A stretch of DNA of 64,000 nt from Dyella nitratireducens (GCF_014642835.1 NZ_BMJA01000006.1:186001-250000), one strand, 5' to 3'. Shown: positions 45,670 to 54,491, counted from the first letter of the stretch. The notes: generated from the letters alone by a model not told the origin. Numbers and translations: made by a program.

Positions 45670-46254
45670 ATGTTGAATGAAGCACAAACAACGTTGGCCC
45701 ATGTCGCGGAAGTCCGCCTCGGACATCCCTTCCGCGGCGCCATCCCGGAAGTGCCTGATGGCTCAGTCCATGTCGTGCAGATCAGTGACTTGAGCCGAAC
45801 CGGCCTGAAACATCGCACCGATCTGCTGACCACCGAACTGCCCGGCCGCAAGCAGCCGGACTGGCTGCTCGATCAGGACGTACTCTTCATCGCCCGCGGC
45901 GCACATACCTATGCCAGCCTGATCACCGATCCGCCCCCGTGTACGGTGTGCACGCCCCATATCTACATCATCCGCGTCACTCAACCCGATCGCCTGCTGC
46001 CGGCCTTCCTCGCCTGGCAGTTGAATCAACCACCGGCGCAGCGCTATTTGCGGCAATCGGCGGAAGGAAGCCGCCAGCTCAGCATTCGGCGCGGCGTGCT
46101 TGAACAGACGCCAATCCGCATCCTTCCACTCGCCCAGCAGCATGCAGCCGTCGAACTGGACCGCCTCGCAAACGCCGAGCGCGGCCATCTGGAAACGCTC
46201 ATCAAAAACCGCGAAACCGAACTCGCGCTGCTGGCCGAGCGCCTGCTTGCGTAA
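45670..46254 (+). CDS. Half-size type I restriction specificity (S) subunit-like protein
   Basis: 194 residues: one target-recognition domain followed by one helical spacer (LAQQHAAVELDRLANAERGHLETLIKNRETELALLAERLL). A normal HsdS has two of each, about 400 residues. The motif GSRQLSIRRGVLEQTPI is the usual TRD-to-spacer junction. Half-size S subunits can dimerise and recognise palindromic targets. The ATG at 45670 overlaps an inverted repeat CATGAT-N7-ATCATG. It is the first gene of the type I operon, 15 bases before hsdM. With the full-length hsdS deleted downstream, this may be the only specificity protein left. Confidence 0.78.
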   Translation: MLNEAQTTLAHVAEVRLGHPFRGAIPEVPDGSVHVVQISDLSRTGLKHRTDLLTTELPGRKQPDWLLDQDVLFIARGAHTYASLITDPPPCTVCTPHIYIIRVTQPDRLLPAFLAWQLNQPPAQRYLRQSAEGSRQLSIRRGVLEQTPIRILPLAQQHAAVELDRLANAERGHLETLIKNRETELALLAERLLA

Positions 46255-46269
46255 CCCCACGGAAAACCC

Positions 46270-47778
46270 ATGAACAACCTCGACATCCGCCAGGACACCA
46301 TCAACAACGCCGTATGGGCCGCTTGCGACACCTTCCGCGGCACCGTGGATGCCAGCGTGTACAAGGAATACGTGCTGACCATGTTGTTCCTGAAATACGT
46401 CTCCGACATGTGGCAGGACCACTACGACGACTACAAGGCCAAATACGGCGACCATCCGGAACTGATCGAGGAAATGCTCAAGACCGAGCGCTTCGTACTG
46501 CCGCCGCAAGCCAACTTCTACGCGCTGTACGAGCAGCGCCACCTGCCCGGCAACGGCGAGCGCATCGACAAAGCACTGCATGCCATCGAAGATGCCAACG
46601 TCAGCAAATTGCACGACGTATTCCAGGACATCAGCTTCAACGCCAACAAGCTGGGCGAGGAACAACAGAAAAACGACATCCTGCGCCTGCTGCTGGAAGA
46701 CTTCATCAAACCCGAACTCAACCTGCGCCCCAACCGCGTCGGCCAGCTCGACATCATCGGCAACGCCTACGAATACCTGATCAGCAAATTCGCCGCCGGC
46801 GCCGGCAAGAAGGCCGGCGAGTACTACACGCCACCCGAAGTATCCACGCTGATCGCGCGCCTGATGGAGCCCAAGGAAGGCGACGAAATCTGCGACCCCA
46901 CCTGCGGCTCCGGCTCGCTGCTGATGAAATGCGGACGACTGATCCGCGAACACACCGGCTCGCGCAAATACGCGCTCTCCGGCCAGGAAGCCATCGGCGG
47001 CACCTGGGCCATGGCAAAAATGAACATGTTTCTGCACGGCGAGGACAACCACAAGATCGAATGGGGCGACACCCTGCGCAACCCGAAACTGCTGGACGGC
47101 AACGGCCTCAAGCATTTCGACATCGTGGTCGCCAATCCGCCGTTCTCGCTTGAAAAGTGGGGCCACGAAAACGCCGACAAGGATCCCTATCACCGCTTCC
47201 GCCGCGGCGTGCCACCCCGCACCAAGGGCGACTACGCCTTCATCCTGCACATGATCGAGACCATGAAGCCCAAGACCGGGCGCATGGCCGTGGTCGTACC
47301 GCACGGCGTGCTGTTCCGCGGCGCTGCCGAAGGCCGCATCCGCCAACAGCTGATCGACGAAAACCTGCTGGACGTGGTCATCGGCCTGCCGGAAAAACTG
47401 TTCTACGGCACCGGCATTCCCGCCGCCATCCTGGTCTTCCGCAAAAAGAAACAGGACGACAACGTACTGTTCATCGACGCCAGCCGCGATTACCAGGACG
47501 GCAAGAACCAGAACTACCTGCGCGAGAGCGACCTGCAGCGCATCCAGGACACCGTCAATGCACGCACGAACGTCGACAAGTACGCCTACCTCGCCAGCCC
47601 GAAAGACATCGCCGATAACGACTACAACCTCAATATTCCGCGCTACGTCGATACCTTCGAAGAAGAGGAAGAGATCGACCTGATGGCGGTGCGCAAGGAG
47701 CGCCAGCAGTTGAAGGCGGAGTTGGTCAAGTTGGAAGAACAGATGGCGGTGTATTTGAAGGAGCTGGGCTATGAATGA
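46270..47778 (+). CDS. hsdM: Type I restriction-modification DNA adenine methyltransferase subunit
   Basis: 502 residues. An N-terminal helical HsdM domain (about 1-140) precedes the N6-adenine methyltransferase core, with SAM motif DPTCGSGSLLMK and catalytic NPPFS. A C-terminal helical tail contacts the S subunit. It makes N6-methyladenine at the site chosen by HsdS. The sequence is intact and of normal length. The next reading frame overlaps its stop by 8 bases. Confidence 0.96.
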   Translation: MNNLDIRQDTINNAVWAACDTFRGTVDASVYKEYVLTMLFLKYVSDMWQDHYDDYKAKYGDHPELIEEMLKTERFVLPPQANFYALYEQRHLPGNGERIDKALHAIEDANVSKLHDVFQDISFNANKLGEEQQKNDILRLLLEDFIKPELNLRPNRVGQLDIIGNAYEYLISKFAAGAGKKAGEYYTPPEVSTLIARLMEPKEGDEICDPTCGSGSLLMKCGRLIREHTGSRKYALSGQEAIGGTWAMAKMNMFLHGEDNHKIEWGDTLRNPKLLDGNGLKHFDIVVANPPFSLEKWGHENADKDPYHRFRRGVPPRTKGDYAFILHMIETMKPKTGRMAVVVPHGVLFRGAAEGRIRQQLIDENLLDVVIGLPEKLFYGTGIPAAILVFRKKKQDDNVLFIDASRDYQDGKNQNYLRESDLQRIQDTVNARTNVDKYAYLASPKDIADNDYNLNIPRYVDTFEEEEEIDLMAVRKERQQLKAELVKLEEQMAVYLKELGYE

Positions 47779-48061
47779 GAAACAAGGCCTAGTGGACAGG
47801 CACCGCTTCTTTGAAGAGCTTCGCCAAGCGGCCAGTACGAGCAAAACATCATGGTCAGAGCAATCACTGGCCGGCGTGTCGATGTACCAGTCCTGTCACC
47901 ACGTCACAGCTGTGATCCAACGAACCCCATCGAGCTCTCCGGCACCCGCCGACAACCATTTCGAGGATGTCCTCGATATGGTCAACGGACCCGACTTGAC
48001 CATTTCGAGGACATCCTCGAAATGGTCGGCATGCCGCCTCAAAAAAGGTCTAGGAATCTGA
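47771..48061 (+). CDS. Short hypothetical ORF after hsdM
   Basis: 96 residues with no recognised domain; the ATG overlaps the hsdM stop. Its second half is encoded by two tandem palindromes, giving the repeated peptide pattern FEDVLDMV and a frame-shifted counterpart. It may be a small gene, a remnant, or a spurious frame over a regulatory stretch. The first 45 residues are unlike any family I can name. Confidence 0.3.
   Translation: MNEKQGLVDRHRFFEELRQAASTSKTSWSEQSLAGVSMYQSCHHVTAVIQRTPSSSPAPADNHFEDVLDMVNGPDLTISRTSSKWSACRLKKGLGI
47956..48025. repeat. Tandem palindromes (two copies, 44 bases apart)
   Basis: Copies at 47956-47981 and 48000-48025. The second is a perfect 12-base inverted repeat (CCATTTCGAGGA / TCCTCGAAATGG) with two central bases. 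The first differs at a few positions. They lie 40-110 bases upstream of the gene at 48066, between it and hsdM, and could be operator sites or transcript hairpins. Confidence 0.8.
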
Positions 48062-48065
48062 GACC

Positions 48066-48794
48066 ATGGGGATATCCGTGGCCGAAGCAAAAGCTGTCGT
48101 CGCCGAGTTCCGCAGAGAGTATCCTGCGGTCGAGGCCGTTACCTTTGTTGTGAAAGAAACCCAGGAGGACATCTATGGGCCACAAGCCACTAAAGAAAAC
48201 GTCGGAGTCATCCTCGGCGGCTACTTCCCAGGAACCGTCGACCGAGCAGGTCGTTTTTCTGGAGGACGATGTGATTTACCCGTTGCCTCCCTACATTCTT
48301 TATCGGACTTACGACGATCCCTCCATCACGAGCTACTGGGACACTTTGCACTCAACACTTTCACTCCCGAAGAAAAACGAGCAGTCCTGACCGCCATAGC
48401 TAATACCCGTTCCCAAGAGGGAATCGCTCCTATCTGGGAGCAGGTCGATAAGAACTACGCTTGTTTCTCAACTCGTTATTCACCAGATGAAGCAGAGCTG
48501 CGCAAGGCCGAAGAGGTCTATGCCACCGCGTGCGAATACATCCGCTCAGATCGCCGTACTGATATTGGCGCAGGCTTAAAATCACTACGCGAAACCTGCA
48601 TCGAACGCACCCGCCCGATGCTGGCTACCGATCTTGCTCGCATTACTGAAATGGTCGCCGAAGGGCTGCGAGACCGCACCCGCTCGCAGCAGACGTTTCC
48701 ACGCGAACCGAGCGCTCAATTTTTTATGGCAGAGAATACGGAGCGTGTGCTTTTCGGCAAAAAAGGAAGCCATCTCAAGGAATTGAATCAATGA
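48066..48794 (+). CDS. Putative zincin-like protein with HELLGH motif, in the type I operon
   Basis: 242 residues. Residues 88-93 read HELLGH, an HExxGH motif with one more residue than classical HExxH. Similar HExxGH segments followed by ALN/GL occur in metallopeptidase-like domains of phage and plasmid polyvalent proteins; the assignment is by motif only and is weak. The stop overlaps the RhuM-like gene by 4 bases, so it belongs to the operon. No signal peptide. Function unknown; a toxin or defence-associated protease are possibilities. Confidence 0.55.
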   Translation: MGISVAEAKAVVAEFRREYPAVEAVTFVVKETQEDIYGPQATKENVGVILGGYFPGTVDRAGRFSGGRCDLPVASLHSLSDLRRSLHHELLGHFALNTFTPEEKRAVLTAIANTRSQEGIAPIWEQVDKNYACFSTRYSPDEAELRKAEEVYATACEYIRSDRRTDIGAGLKSLRETCIERTRPMLATDLARITEMVAEGLRDRTRSQQTFPREPSAQFFMAENTERVLFGKKGSHLKELNQ

Positions 48795-49876
48795 CCCAGC
48801 GCAAATCCGGCCAGCCACCCAAACTTGCGTCCACCTGCACCGAGACCGCCATACCGACTGGCCAGGGCGAACTGGTCTTGTACGCAACCGATGACGGGGC
48901 GGCCCAGTTCTACCTTCGTGCGGAGGGCGAAACCGTTTGGCTGACCCAATTGGAACTGGCCGAGCTATTCCAGACATCTGTCCCCAACATCAATATCCAT
49001 ATAAAAAACGTGCTGGCCGAAGGGGAACTCCAGCCAGGGGCAACTATTAAAGAAGACTTAATAGTTCGCGACGAGGGCAGCCGCCAGATTCGCCGCCCGC
49101 TCAAGCTCTACAACCTCGACATGATCCTGGCCATCGGCTACCGCGTGAAATCCCCGCGCAGCACCCAGTTCCGCCAGTGGGCCACCACCCACCTCAAGGA
49201 ATACCTGGTCAAGGGCTTCGTGCTGGACGACCAGCGCTTGAAAGACCCGGGCAGCTGGGATTACTTCGATGAGCTACTGGAACGCATCCGCGACATCCGC
49301 ACCTCGGAGAAGCGCTTCTACCAGAAGGTGCGCGACGTCTTCGCCCTGTCGGTGGATTATCGCGATGACGAAGACGCCACCGGCCAGTTCTTTGCCATCG
49401 TGCAGAACAAGATGCTGTTCGCTGTTACACAGAAAACCGCCGCGGAGATCGTGGTGGAGCGCGCTGATCCCACCCAGCCCAATATGGCCCTCACCAGTTG
49501 GAGCGCCCACCGCATGCGCAAGACGGACGTGATCGCTGCGAAGAACTACCTTACCCAGCCCGAGCTTCAAGCATTGAACCGCATCGCCTCGATGTTTCTG
49601 GACTATGCCGAAGACAGGGCCTCACAACGTCAAGACATGCACATGGATGACTGGCGTCAGTACGTGGATCGCTTCGTGGAATTCAATGAACGGCCGCTGC
49701 TGAAAAATGCCGGCAGTATCAGTAGCGAGCAGATGCAAAAGATTGCGCACGAACGGTATGAGCTGTTCGATGCCAAGCGCAAGCAAGCCGAGGCGCTAGC
49801 AGCGGACGCAGAGGACATCAGGGAATTAGAAGAAATGGACAAAAAAAGTAGCAAGGGAAGCAAGCATGGTTCCTAG
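48791..49876 (+). CDS. RhuM-family protein
   Basis: 361 residues matching the RhuM (virulence protein) family: the N-terminal VWLTQLELAELFQTS is helix-turn-helix-like, followed by LYNLDMILAIGYRVKS and RQWATTHLKEYLVKGF, which are hallmarks. RhuM-like genes are frequent passengers in type I restriction loci, but their role is unresolved. The C-terminal 60 residues are charged and coiled-coil-like. It overlaps both neighbours, 4 bases upstream and 11 bases into the hsdS remnant. Confidence 0.88.
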   Translation: MTQRKSGQPPKLASTCTETAIPTGQGELVLYATDDGAAQFYLRAEGETVWLTQLELAELFQTSVPNINIHIKNVLAEGELQPGATIKEDLIVRDEGSRQIRRPLKLYNLDMILAIGYRVKSPRSTQFRQWATTHLKEYLVKGFVLDDQRLKDPGSWDYFDELLERIRDIRTSEKRFYQKVRDVFALSVDYRDDEDATGQFFAIVQNKMLFAVTQKTAAEIVVERADPTQPNMALTSWSAHRMRKTDVIAAKNYLTQPELQALNRIASMFLDYAEDRASQRQDMHMDDWRQYVDRFVEFNERPLLKNAGSISSEQMQKIAHERYELFDAKRKQAEALAADAEDIRELEEMDKKSSKGSKHGS

Positions 49877-50058
49877 AGGCTGGCACACCAAGACGATCGC
49901 GGATTTTTGCGAATTTCAGAACGGTAACGCTTTTGGCCCCGACGGCCGAACGATACCTTGAGGCCTTACGCAGCGAAAAATCCTCTCTCATGCAACAACT
50001 TCTGACCGGCAAACGCCGCGTCCACATGCCCGTGCAAGCCGAGACCATCCCCGCATGA
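49866..50058 (+). pseudogene. hsdS: hsdS remnant with large internal deletion
   Basis: The ATG at 49866 starts MVPRGWHTKTIADFCEFQNGNAF, the typical N-terminus of a type I S subunit, but the frame stops at 49961 after 31 residues. From about 49930 a different frame encodes EALRSEKSSLMQQLLTGKRRV, the typical S-subunit C-terminus, and stops at 50058 overlapping the hsdR start. About 1 kb, including both target-recognition domains, is therefore missing and the junction is out of frame. The gene position between RhuM and hsdR is where a full hsdS is expected. Confidence 0.88.
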
Positions 50059-53000
50059 ACGACAGCGCCGCCCCCGACACTCGCGAACAACTCAGCGCGC
50101 ACATACCCGCGCTGCACCTGCTGGTGAACCTGGGCTGGCGCTATCTGCGCAGCGCTGATGCGCTGGCGCTGCGCAGCAATACGCGCGAAGTGCTGTTGAA
50201 ACCGCGGCTGATCGAAGCGTTGCAAACCCGCCGCTTTGAGTACAAGGGCAAAAGCTATCTGCTATCCCCCAGCGCCATTGACCAGATCGTGCGCGAACTG
50301 TCATCGCTACCGCTGGGCGATGGACTGCCGGCCGCCAACGAGCGCCTGTATCAATTGCTGGCACTGGGCATCACCGTCACCGAGTTCATGCCGGACGGCA
50401 AGAAGCATCAGCCCACCATTCCGATCATCGAATGGAAAGAAGCTTCCGCAAACCTTTGGGATATCACTGAAGAATGCGAGGTGCTTTCGGCGCAAGGCAC
50501 GCATCGCCGTACGCCGGATATCGTGGCCTACGTCAACGGCCTGCCGCTAGTGGTGATCGAAGCCAAGCGTCCGGAGTCGGGGCACGCCGGCAAACCGATG
50601 GTCAACGAAGGCATCAGCCAGCACCTACGCAACCAGCGTCAGGATGAAATTCCGCAACTGTATTCGTATGCGCAGCTGTTGCTGGCGATCAGCATGACCG
50701 ATGGCCGCTACGGCACCACGCTGACGCCGGCCAAGTTCTGGGCACGCTGGCGCGAAGAAGAGTGGGACGACCGACATCTGCACGTCATCAAAAATCAGCC
50801 GCTGTCCTCCGAACAACGCACCGCGTTGCTGGCGAACAAACCCGCCTCGCTGCGTCGAGACTGCGAAGCGCTGTGGTCACAACCGATGCTGCCGACGGAG
50901 CAGGATCGATTGTTGGCGGGGCTGCTGACTCCCGCTCGCCTGTTGGAATTTCTGCGCGGCTTCGTGCTGTTCGACCGCAAGACCGGCAAGATCGTCGGGC
51001 GTTATCAGCAGTTTTTCGGTATTCGCGCCTTAATGGCGCGCATTCGCCAGACGCGTCCGGATGGCGGACGCGAGGGCGGCGTGTTGTGGCATACCACCGG
51101 CTCGGGCAAAAGCTTCACCATGGTGTTTCTCACCAAGGCGCTGTTGCTGGATGAGGCGTTGCAGGAATGCCGTGTGGTGGTGGTGACCGATCGCATCGAT
51201 CTGGAAGCGCAGTTGTCGCGCAACTTCATCACCGGTGGTGCGTTCGGTTCGGCCATCGCGACGAAAAAGGAAGGTGAACGCAGCAAGGCCACCACCGGCC
51301 GCGACCTGGCCCGGCGCATTGGCCAAGGCACCGAGCGCATTACCTTCTCGCTGGTGCAGAAATTCAATACGGCTTCCAAGCTGCCGGAATGCCATAACGA
51401 TTCCGCCGACCTAATCGTGTTGGTGGACGAAGGACATCGCAGCCATGGCGGCGAGACGCATGAACGCATGCGCAAGGCGCTGCCGAAAGCAGCGTACCTC
51501 GCCTTTACCGGTACACCACTGCTCAAAAACGAAAAGGCCGCCAACAAATTCGGCCCGATCGTGCACGCCTATTCGATGCAGCGCGCGGTGGAAGATGAAA
51601 CCGTGGCGCCGCTCTTGTACGAGGAACGCATACCGGAACTGGATATCAACGAGACCGCCGTCAACCGCTGGTTCGACAAGATCACCGCCGGCTTGTCAGA
51701 AGCGCAGAGCGCCGATCTGAAAAAGAAGTTCGCCAGCAAGCAGGCCATTTACGGTGCGGCGAACCGCATCGAGCTGATTGCCTGGGACATCGCCACGCAT
51801 TTCGACCAGAACGTCAAGCAGCTGCAGCCTGGGCTGAAAGGCCAGGTGGCCACCGACAGCAAATGGGACGCGGTGCGCTACCAGCGCGCGCTGGACGAAA
51901 CCGGCTTGGTGAGCAGTGCCGTGGTGATGTCGCCCCCCGACACTCGCGAGGGCAACAGCCAGGTGGATGAAGACACGCTGCCCGAGGTGCAGAAGTGGTG
52001 GAAGCAAACGATCACGGATCGCAAGCGCCATCCTGATAAATACGAGAAGGATGTCATCGAGGATTTCAGCACCGACGGCGAACCCGATCTGCTGATCGTG
52101 GTCGACAAGCTGCTGACCGGCTTCGACGAGCCGCGCAATGCCGTGCTCTATATCGACAAGCCACTGAAGGACCACAACCTGATTCAGGCCGTGGCGCGCG
52201 TGAATCGCCTGCACGATACGAAACGCTACGGCGTACTGGTGGATTACCGTGGCATTTTGCCGGAGCTGGATACCGCCATCCGTGCCTACCAGGATCTGGA
52301 AGCGCAGACCCAGGGTGGTTTCGATGTCGCGGATATCCAGGGGCTGTATCGCTCCTTCAGCACCGAATACAAACGGCTGCCTGCGCTGCACGCCCGGCTA
52401 TGGTCGTTCTTCAAAGGCGTGGCCAATCGCCATGACACCGAACAATTCCGGCAGATACTCAGCCCGCGATTTGTCCCGGATGGGGAAGGCGGCGAGTACG
52501 ACGAGCGCCAGAAGTTGCGCGATGATTTCTCCGTCGCCTTGACCGAGTTCGGCTTGTGCTTGCAGACGGCTTTGTCGTCACGCAGCTTCTTCGAGGATGG
52601 CCATTTTTCCGAAGACACCATCCGCCAGTACAAGCAGGATTTGAAGCGTCTTTCCGATATACGGCAGATGGTGCGCCGGGATGCCATGGAAACCGTGGAT
52701 TACAGCGTCTACGAGGAACAGATCCGGCGGCTGGTGGACAAACAGGTGATCGGCAAGGAAATACGCGAGCCGGAAGGGGTTTATGTGGTGCACGAACTCG
52801 GCCGAAAAGAAACGCCGGAGGAGTGGTCGGAGGAAAAGACCCGCAACGAAACCGACCTGATCAAGACACGGCTGCGCAAGACGATCGAGCAAGACCTGGC
52901 CGACGATCCCTACGCGCAAAAGGTATTTGGCGAACTGCTGCGCCGGGCCATCGCCGAAGCCGAAGCGATGTTCGATCATCCGCTGAAGCAATATGCCTTG

Positions 53001-53351
53001 TTCAAGAAATTCGAAGCGCAGATGGAATCCGGGCAGGTGCCGGGCGTTCCGCAGCCATTGGAGAACCAGCCCAGGGCGCGGGCGTACTACGGTGTGCTGC
53101 GCCTGGTGCTGGGCGACGCCATGGACCCGACCGATGATGCCACGGTCGACCGCTTCGTCAGTCTTGCACTGGATATCGATACGGCCGTGCGCGATGCCGT
53201 CGCCGAGAATTCCCTGAATCCTCAAAGCATCGAAGCCGCCATCCACCAAAGCCTGCTGCCGCGCCTGTTCGCCCTGATGGGCCTGGACAATGCCCGTGCT
53301 GCGGTCGATCACATCGTACAGGTCGTGCGAACCGAACTCAGTCGCCGATGA
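50055..53351 (+). CDS. hsdR: Type I restriction endonuclease, R subunit
   Basis: 1098 residues. The nuclease site is PD-(D/E)xK: PDIVAYVNGLPLVVIEAK gives Asp155, Glu169 and Lys171. The SF2 motor follows with Walker A TTGSGKS, Walker B-like DEGH, motif III FTGTP and a late QAVARVNR. The C-terminal helical region contacts HsdM. The sequence is intact and full length. It overlaps the hsdS remnant by 4 bases and the metallopeptidase gene by 4 bases. Without a specificity subunit it cannot be directed to DNA, unless the half-size S protein at 45670 serves. Confidence 0.96.
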   Translation: MNDSAAPDTREQLSAHIPALHLLVNLGWRYLRSADALALRSNTREVLLKPRLIEALQTRRFEYKGKSYLLSPSAIDQIVRELSSLPLGDGLPAANERLYQLLALGITVTEFMPDGKKHQPTIPIIEWKEASANLWDITEECEVLSAQGTHRRTPDIVAYVNGLPLVVIEAKRPESGHAGKPMVNEGISQHLRNQRQDEIPQLYSYAQLLLAISMTDGRYGTTLTPAKFWARWREEEWDDRHLHVIKNQPLSSEQRTALLANKPASLRRDCEALWSQPMLPTEQDRLLAGLLTPARLLEFLRGFVLFDRKTGKIVGRYQQFFGIRALMARIRQTRPDGGREGGVLWHTTGSGKSFTMVFLTKALLLDEALQECRVVVVTDRIDLEAQLSRNFITGGAFGSAIATKKEGERSKATTGRDLARRIGQGTERITFSLVQKFNTASKLPECHNDSADLIVLVDEGHRSHGGETHERMRKALPKAAYLAFTGTPLLKNEKAANKFGPIVHAYSMQRAVEDETVAPLLYEERIPELDINETAVNRWFDKITAGLSEAQSADLKKKFASKQAIYGAANRIELIAWDIATHFDQNVKQLQPGLKGQVATDSKWDAVRYQRALDETGLVSSAVVMSPPDTREGNSQVDEDTLPEVQKWWKQTITDRKRHPDKYEKDVIEDFSTDGEPDLLIVVDKLLTGFDEPRNAVLYIDKPLKDHNLIQAVARVNRLHDTKRYGVLVDYRGILPELDTAIRAYQDLEAQTQGGFDVADIQGLYRSFSTEYKRLPALHARLWSFFKGVANRHDTEQFRQILSPRFVPDGEGGEYDERQKLRDDFSVALTEFGLCLQTALSSRSFFEDGHFSEDTIRQYKQDLKRLSDIRQMVRRDAMETVDYSVYEEQIRRLVDKQVIGKEIREPEGVYVVHELGRKETPEEWSEEKTRNETDLIKTRLRKTIEQDLADDPYAQKVFGELLRRAIAEAEAMFDHPLKQYALFKKFEAQMESGQVPGVPQPLENQPRARAYYGVLRLVLGDAMDPTDDATVDRFVSLALDIDTAVRDAVAENSLNPQSIEAAIHQSLLPRLFALMGLDNARAAVDHIVQVVRTELSRR

Positions 53352-54097
53352 AAACGTCGGTGGCGCCCAGCGAACGGCTCGTTCTCGCTTACGGTGACCG
53401 CAAGATCGCCTTTGACATACGCCGTTCTGCAGCACGTAAACGACGAAGTATTGCGATCCACGTCGAGCCGGATGGCAAAGTACGGGTCGATGCTCCGATG
53501 GATGCAACATCGCCGGCCATCCGAAAAGCACTCACGCGCCGGCTCGGCTGGGTTCATCACCAGCTCACGGACATCGAAAACCGCCGCCGCTGGGTCATGC
53601 CCAGGGAATACGTCAGTGGGGAGACCGTTCTCTATCTCGGGCGGCGCTATCGCCTGAAAGTAATTGACGCTGAAGATCACCCGCTTACCCGGCTCCGTGG
53701 CGGTTATCTGGAAGTGCATGTGGGCGATCGATCACCATCATGGGTTCGCGACGAACTCGATCGATGGTGTCGCGATCGCGCCAAGCATGTTCTGACAGAG
53801 CGGCTCACCAACATGGCAGGTCAGCTGCGATGGGTACGAGAAATCCCGCCCGTGACGATTCGAAGCATGATGCGGCAATGGGGCAGCTGTTCGCCGAAAG
53901 GGCGCATCGCCCTCAATGTAGCCTTGATCTGCGCACCCGCCGAGTGCGTGGATTACGTGCTCTTGCACGAACTCTGCCACCTGAAGGTTCGTAGCCACAG
54001 AGCGCCGTTCTACCGCCTGCTGGAGGCACACATGCCTGACTGGCGCCGCGTCAAGACACGCCTGGACAATATGGCTGATCAGATACTGAGAAATTAG
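53348..54097 (+). CDS. YgjP-like (DUF45/SprT-like) metallopeptidase
   Basis: 249 residues. The C-terminal domain has HELCHLKVRSHRAPFY, where HExxH and a downstream His bind zinc, and RQWGSCSPKGRIALN, both diagnostic of the YgjP/DUF45 family. Members of this family often follow hsdR in type I operons; their role there is not established. The start overlaps the hsdR stop by 4 bases. It closes the operon. Confidence 0.9.
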   Translation: MKTSVAPSERLVLAYGDRKIAFDIRRSAARKRRSIAIHVEPDGKVRVDAPMDATSPAIRKALTRRLGWVHHQLTDIENRRRWVMPREYVSGETVLYLGRRYRLKVIDAEDHPLTRLRGGYLEVHVGDRSPSWVRDELDRWCRDRAKHVLTERLTNMAGQLRWVREIPPVTIRSMMRQWGSCSPKGRIALNVALICAPAECVDYVLLHELCHLKVRSHRAPFYRLLEAHMPDWRRVKTRLDNMADQILRN

Positions 54098-54134
54098 GAT
54101 CTATTGACATCGAGCTGCCACCAATACGCAGCGC

Positions 54135-54158
54135 GTAGGCTGGGGTGCAAACCCTGAT
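54135..54158. repeat. Degenerate half of a family A REP
   Basis: GTAGGCTGGGGTGCAAACCC-like sequence matches the left half of family A with mismatches in the stem. A partner (GCTGGGGTT at about 54194) is only partly conserved. Confidence 0.6.
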
Positions 54159-54230
54159 ATATCCCCACGTTTTTTGCGTTATCCCAGCGAAAAAGCTGGG
54201 GTTCAGGTCAATATTGTTTCAGCGCGAACC

Positions 54231-54298
54231 GTCATTCCGGCGAAGGCCGGAATCCATCGCCAGTACGAAGCATGGATTCCGGCCTTCGCCGGAATGAC
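54231..54298. repeat. Inverted repeat of a third type (CATTCCGGCGAAGG family)
   Basis: A perfect 26-base inverted repeat (54231-54256 and 54273-54298) separated by 16 bases; outer ends GTCATTCCGG. Each arm itself folds (CCGGCGAAGGCCGG). Very similar arms are common dispersed repeats in beta- and gamma-proteobacteria. Confidence 0.85.
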
Positions 54299-54368
54299 CA
54301 CTGGCTTCGAAACAAACTTCATGCAAACCCAGGACTTCTCTGGCATAACGGGGAAAAATGTGGGCATA

Positions 54369-54438
54369 TCTCAGAGTGCAAACCCCAACATTCTCGTCCC
54401 GATCAACATGGCGATGTTTGGATTTACACTCAATCTAC
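54369..54438. repeat. Degenerate family A REP pair
   Basis: The left half (GAGTGCAAACCCCAAC) is well conserved; the right half (GTTTGGATTTACACTCAATC) is decayed but lies at the normal spacing. With the two elements before it, this makes a 300-base region composed almost only of palindromic repeats between the restriction operon and the acetyltransferase gene. Confidence 0.65.
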
Positions 54439-54491
54439 GCTGAAATCATGTGACCGTATCGCGGTACCGCACCGATGGTTAGAGGGGATGC

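Noticed and set aside
45763-47844. Long minus-strand frame opposite hsdM and the half-size S gene
   Set aside because: Composition is that of a shadow (repeated Val/Phe/Ala/Asp runs); the plus strand has HsdM motifs in the correct order.
48175-48390. Overlapping small plus-strand frame inside the HExxGH gene
   Set aside because: It overlaps the larger frame entirely and shows no recognisable feature.
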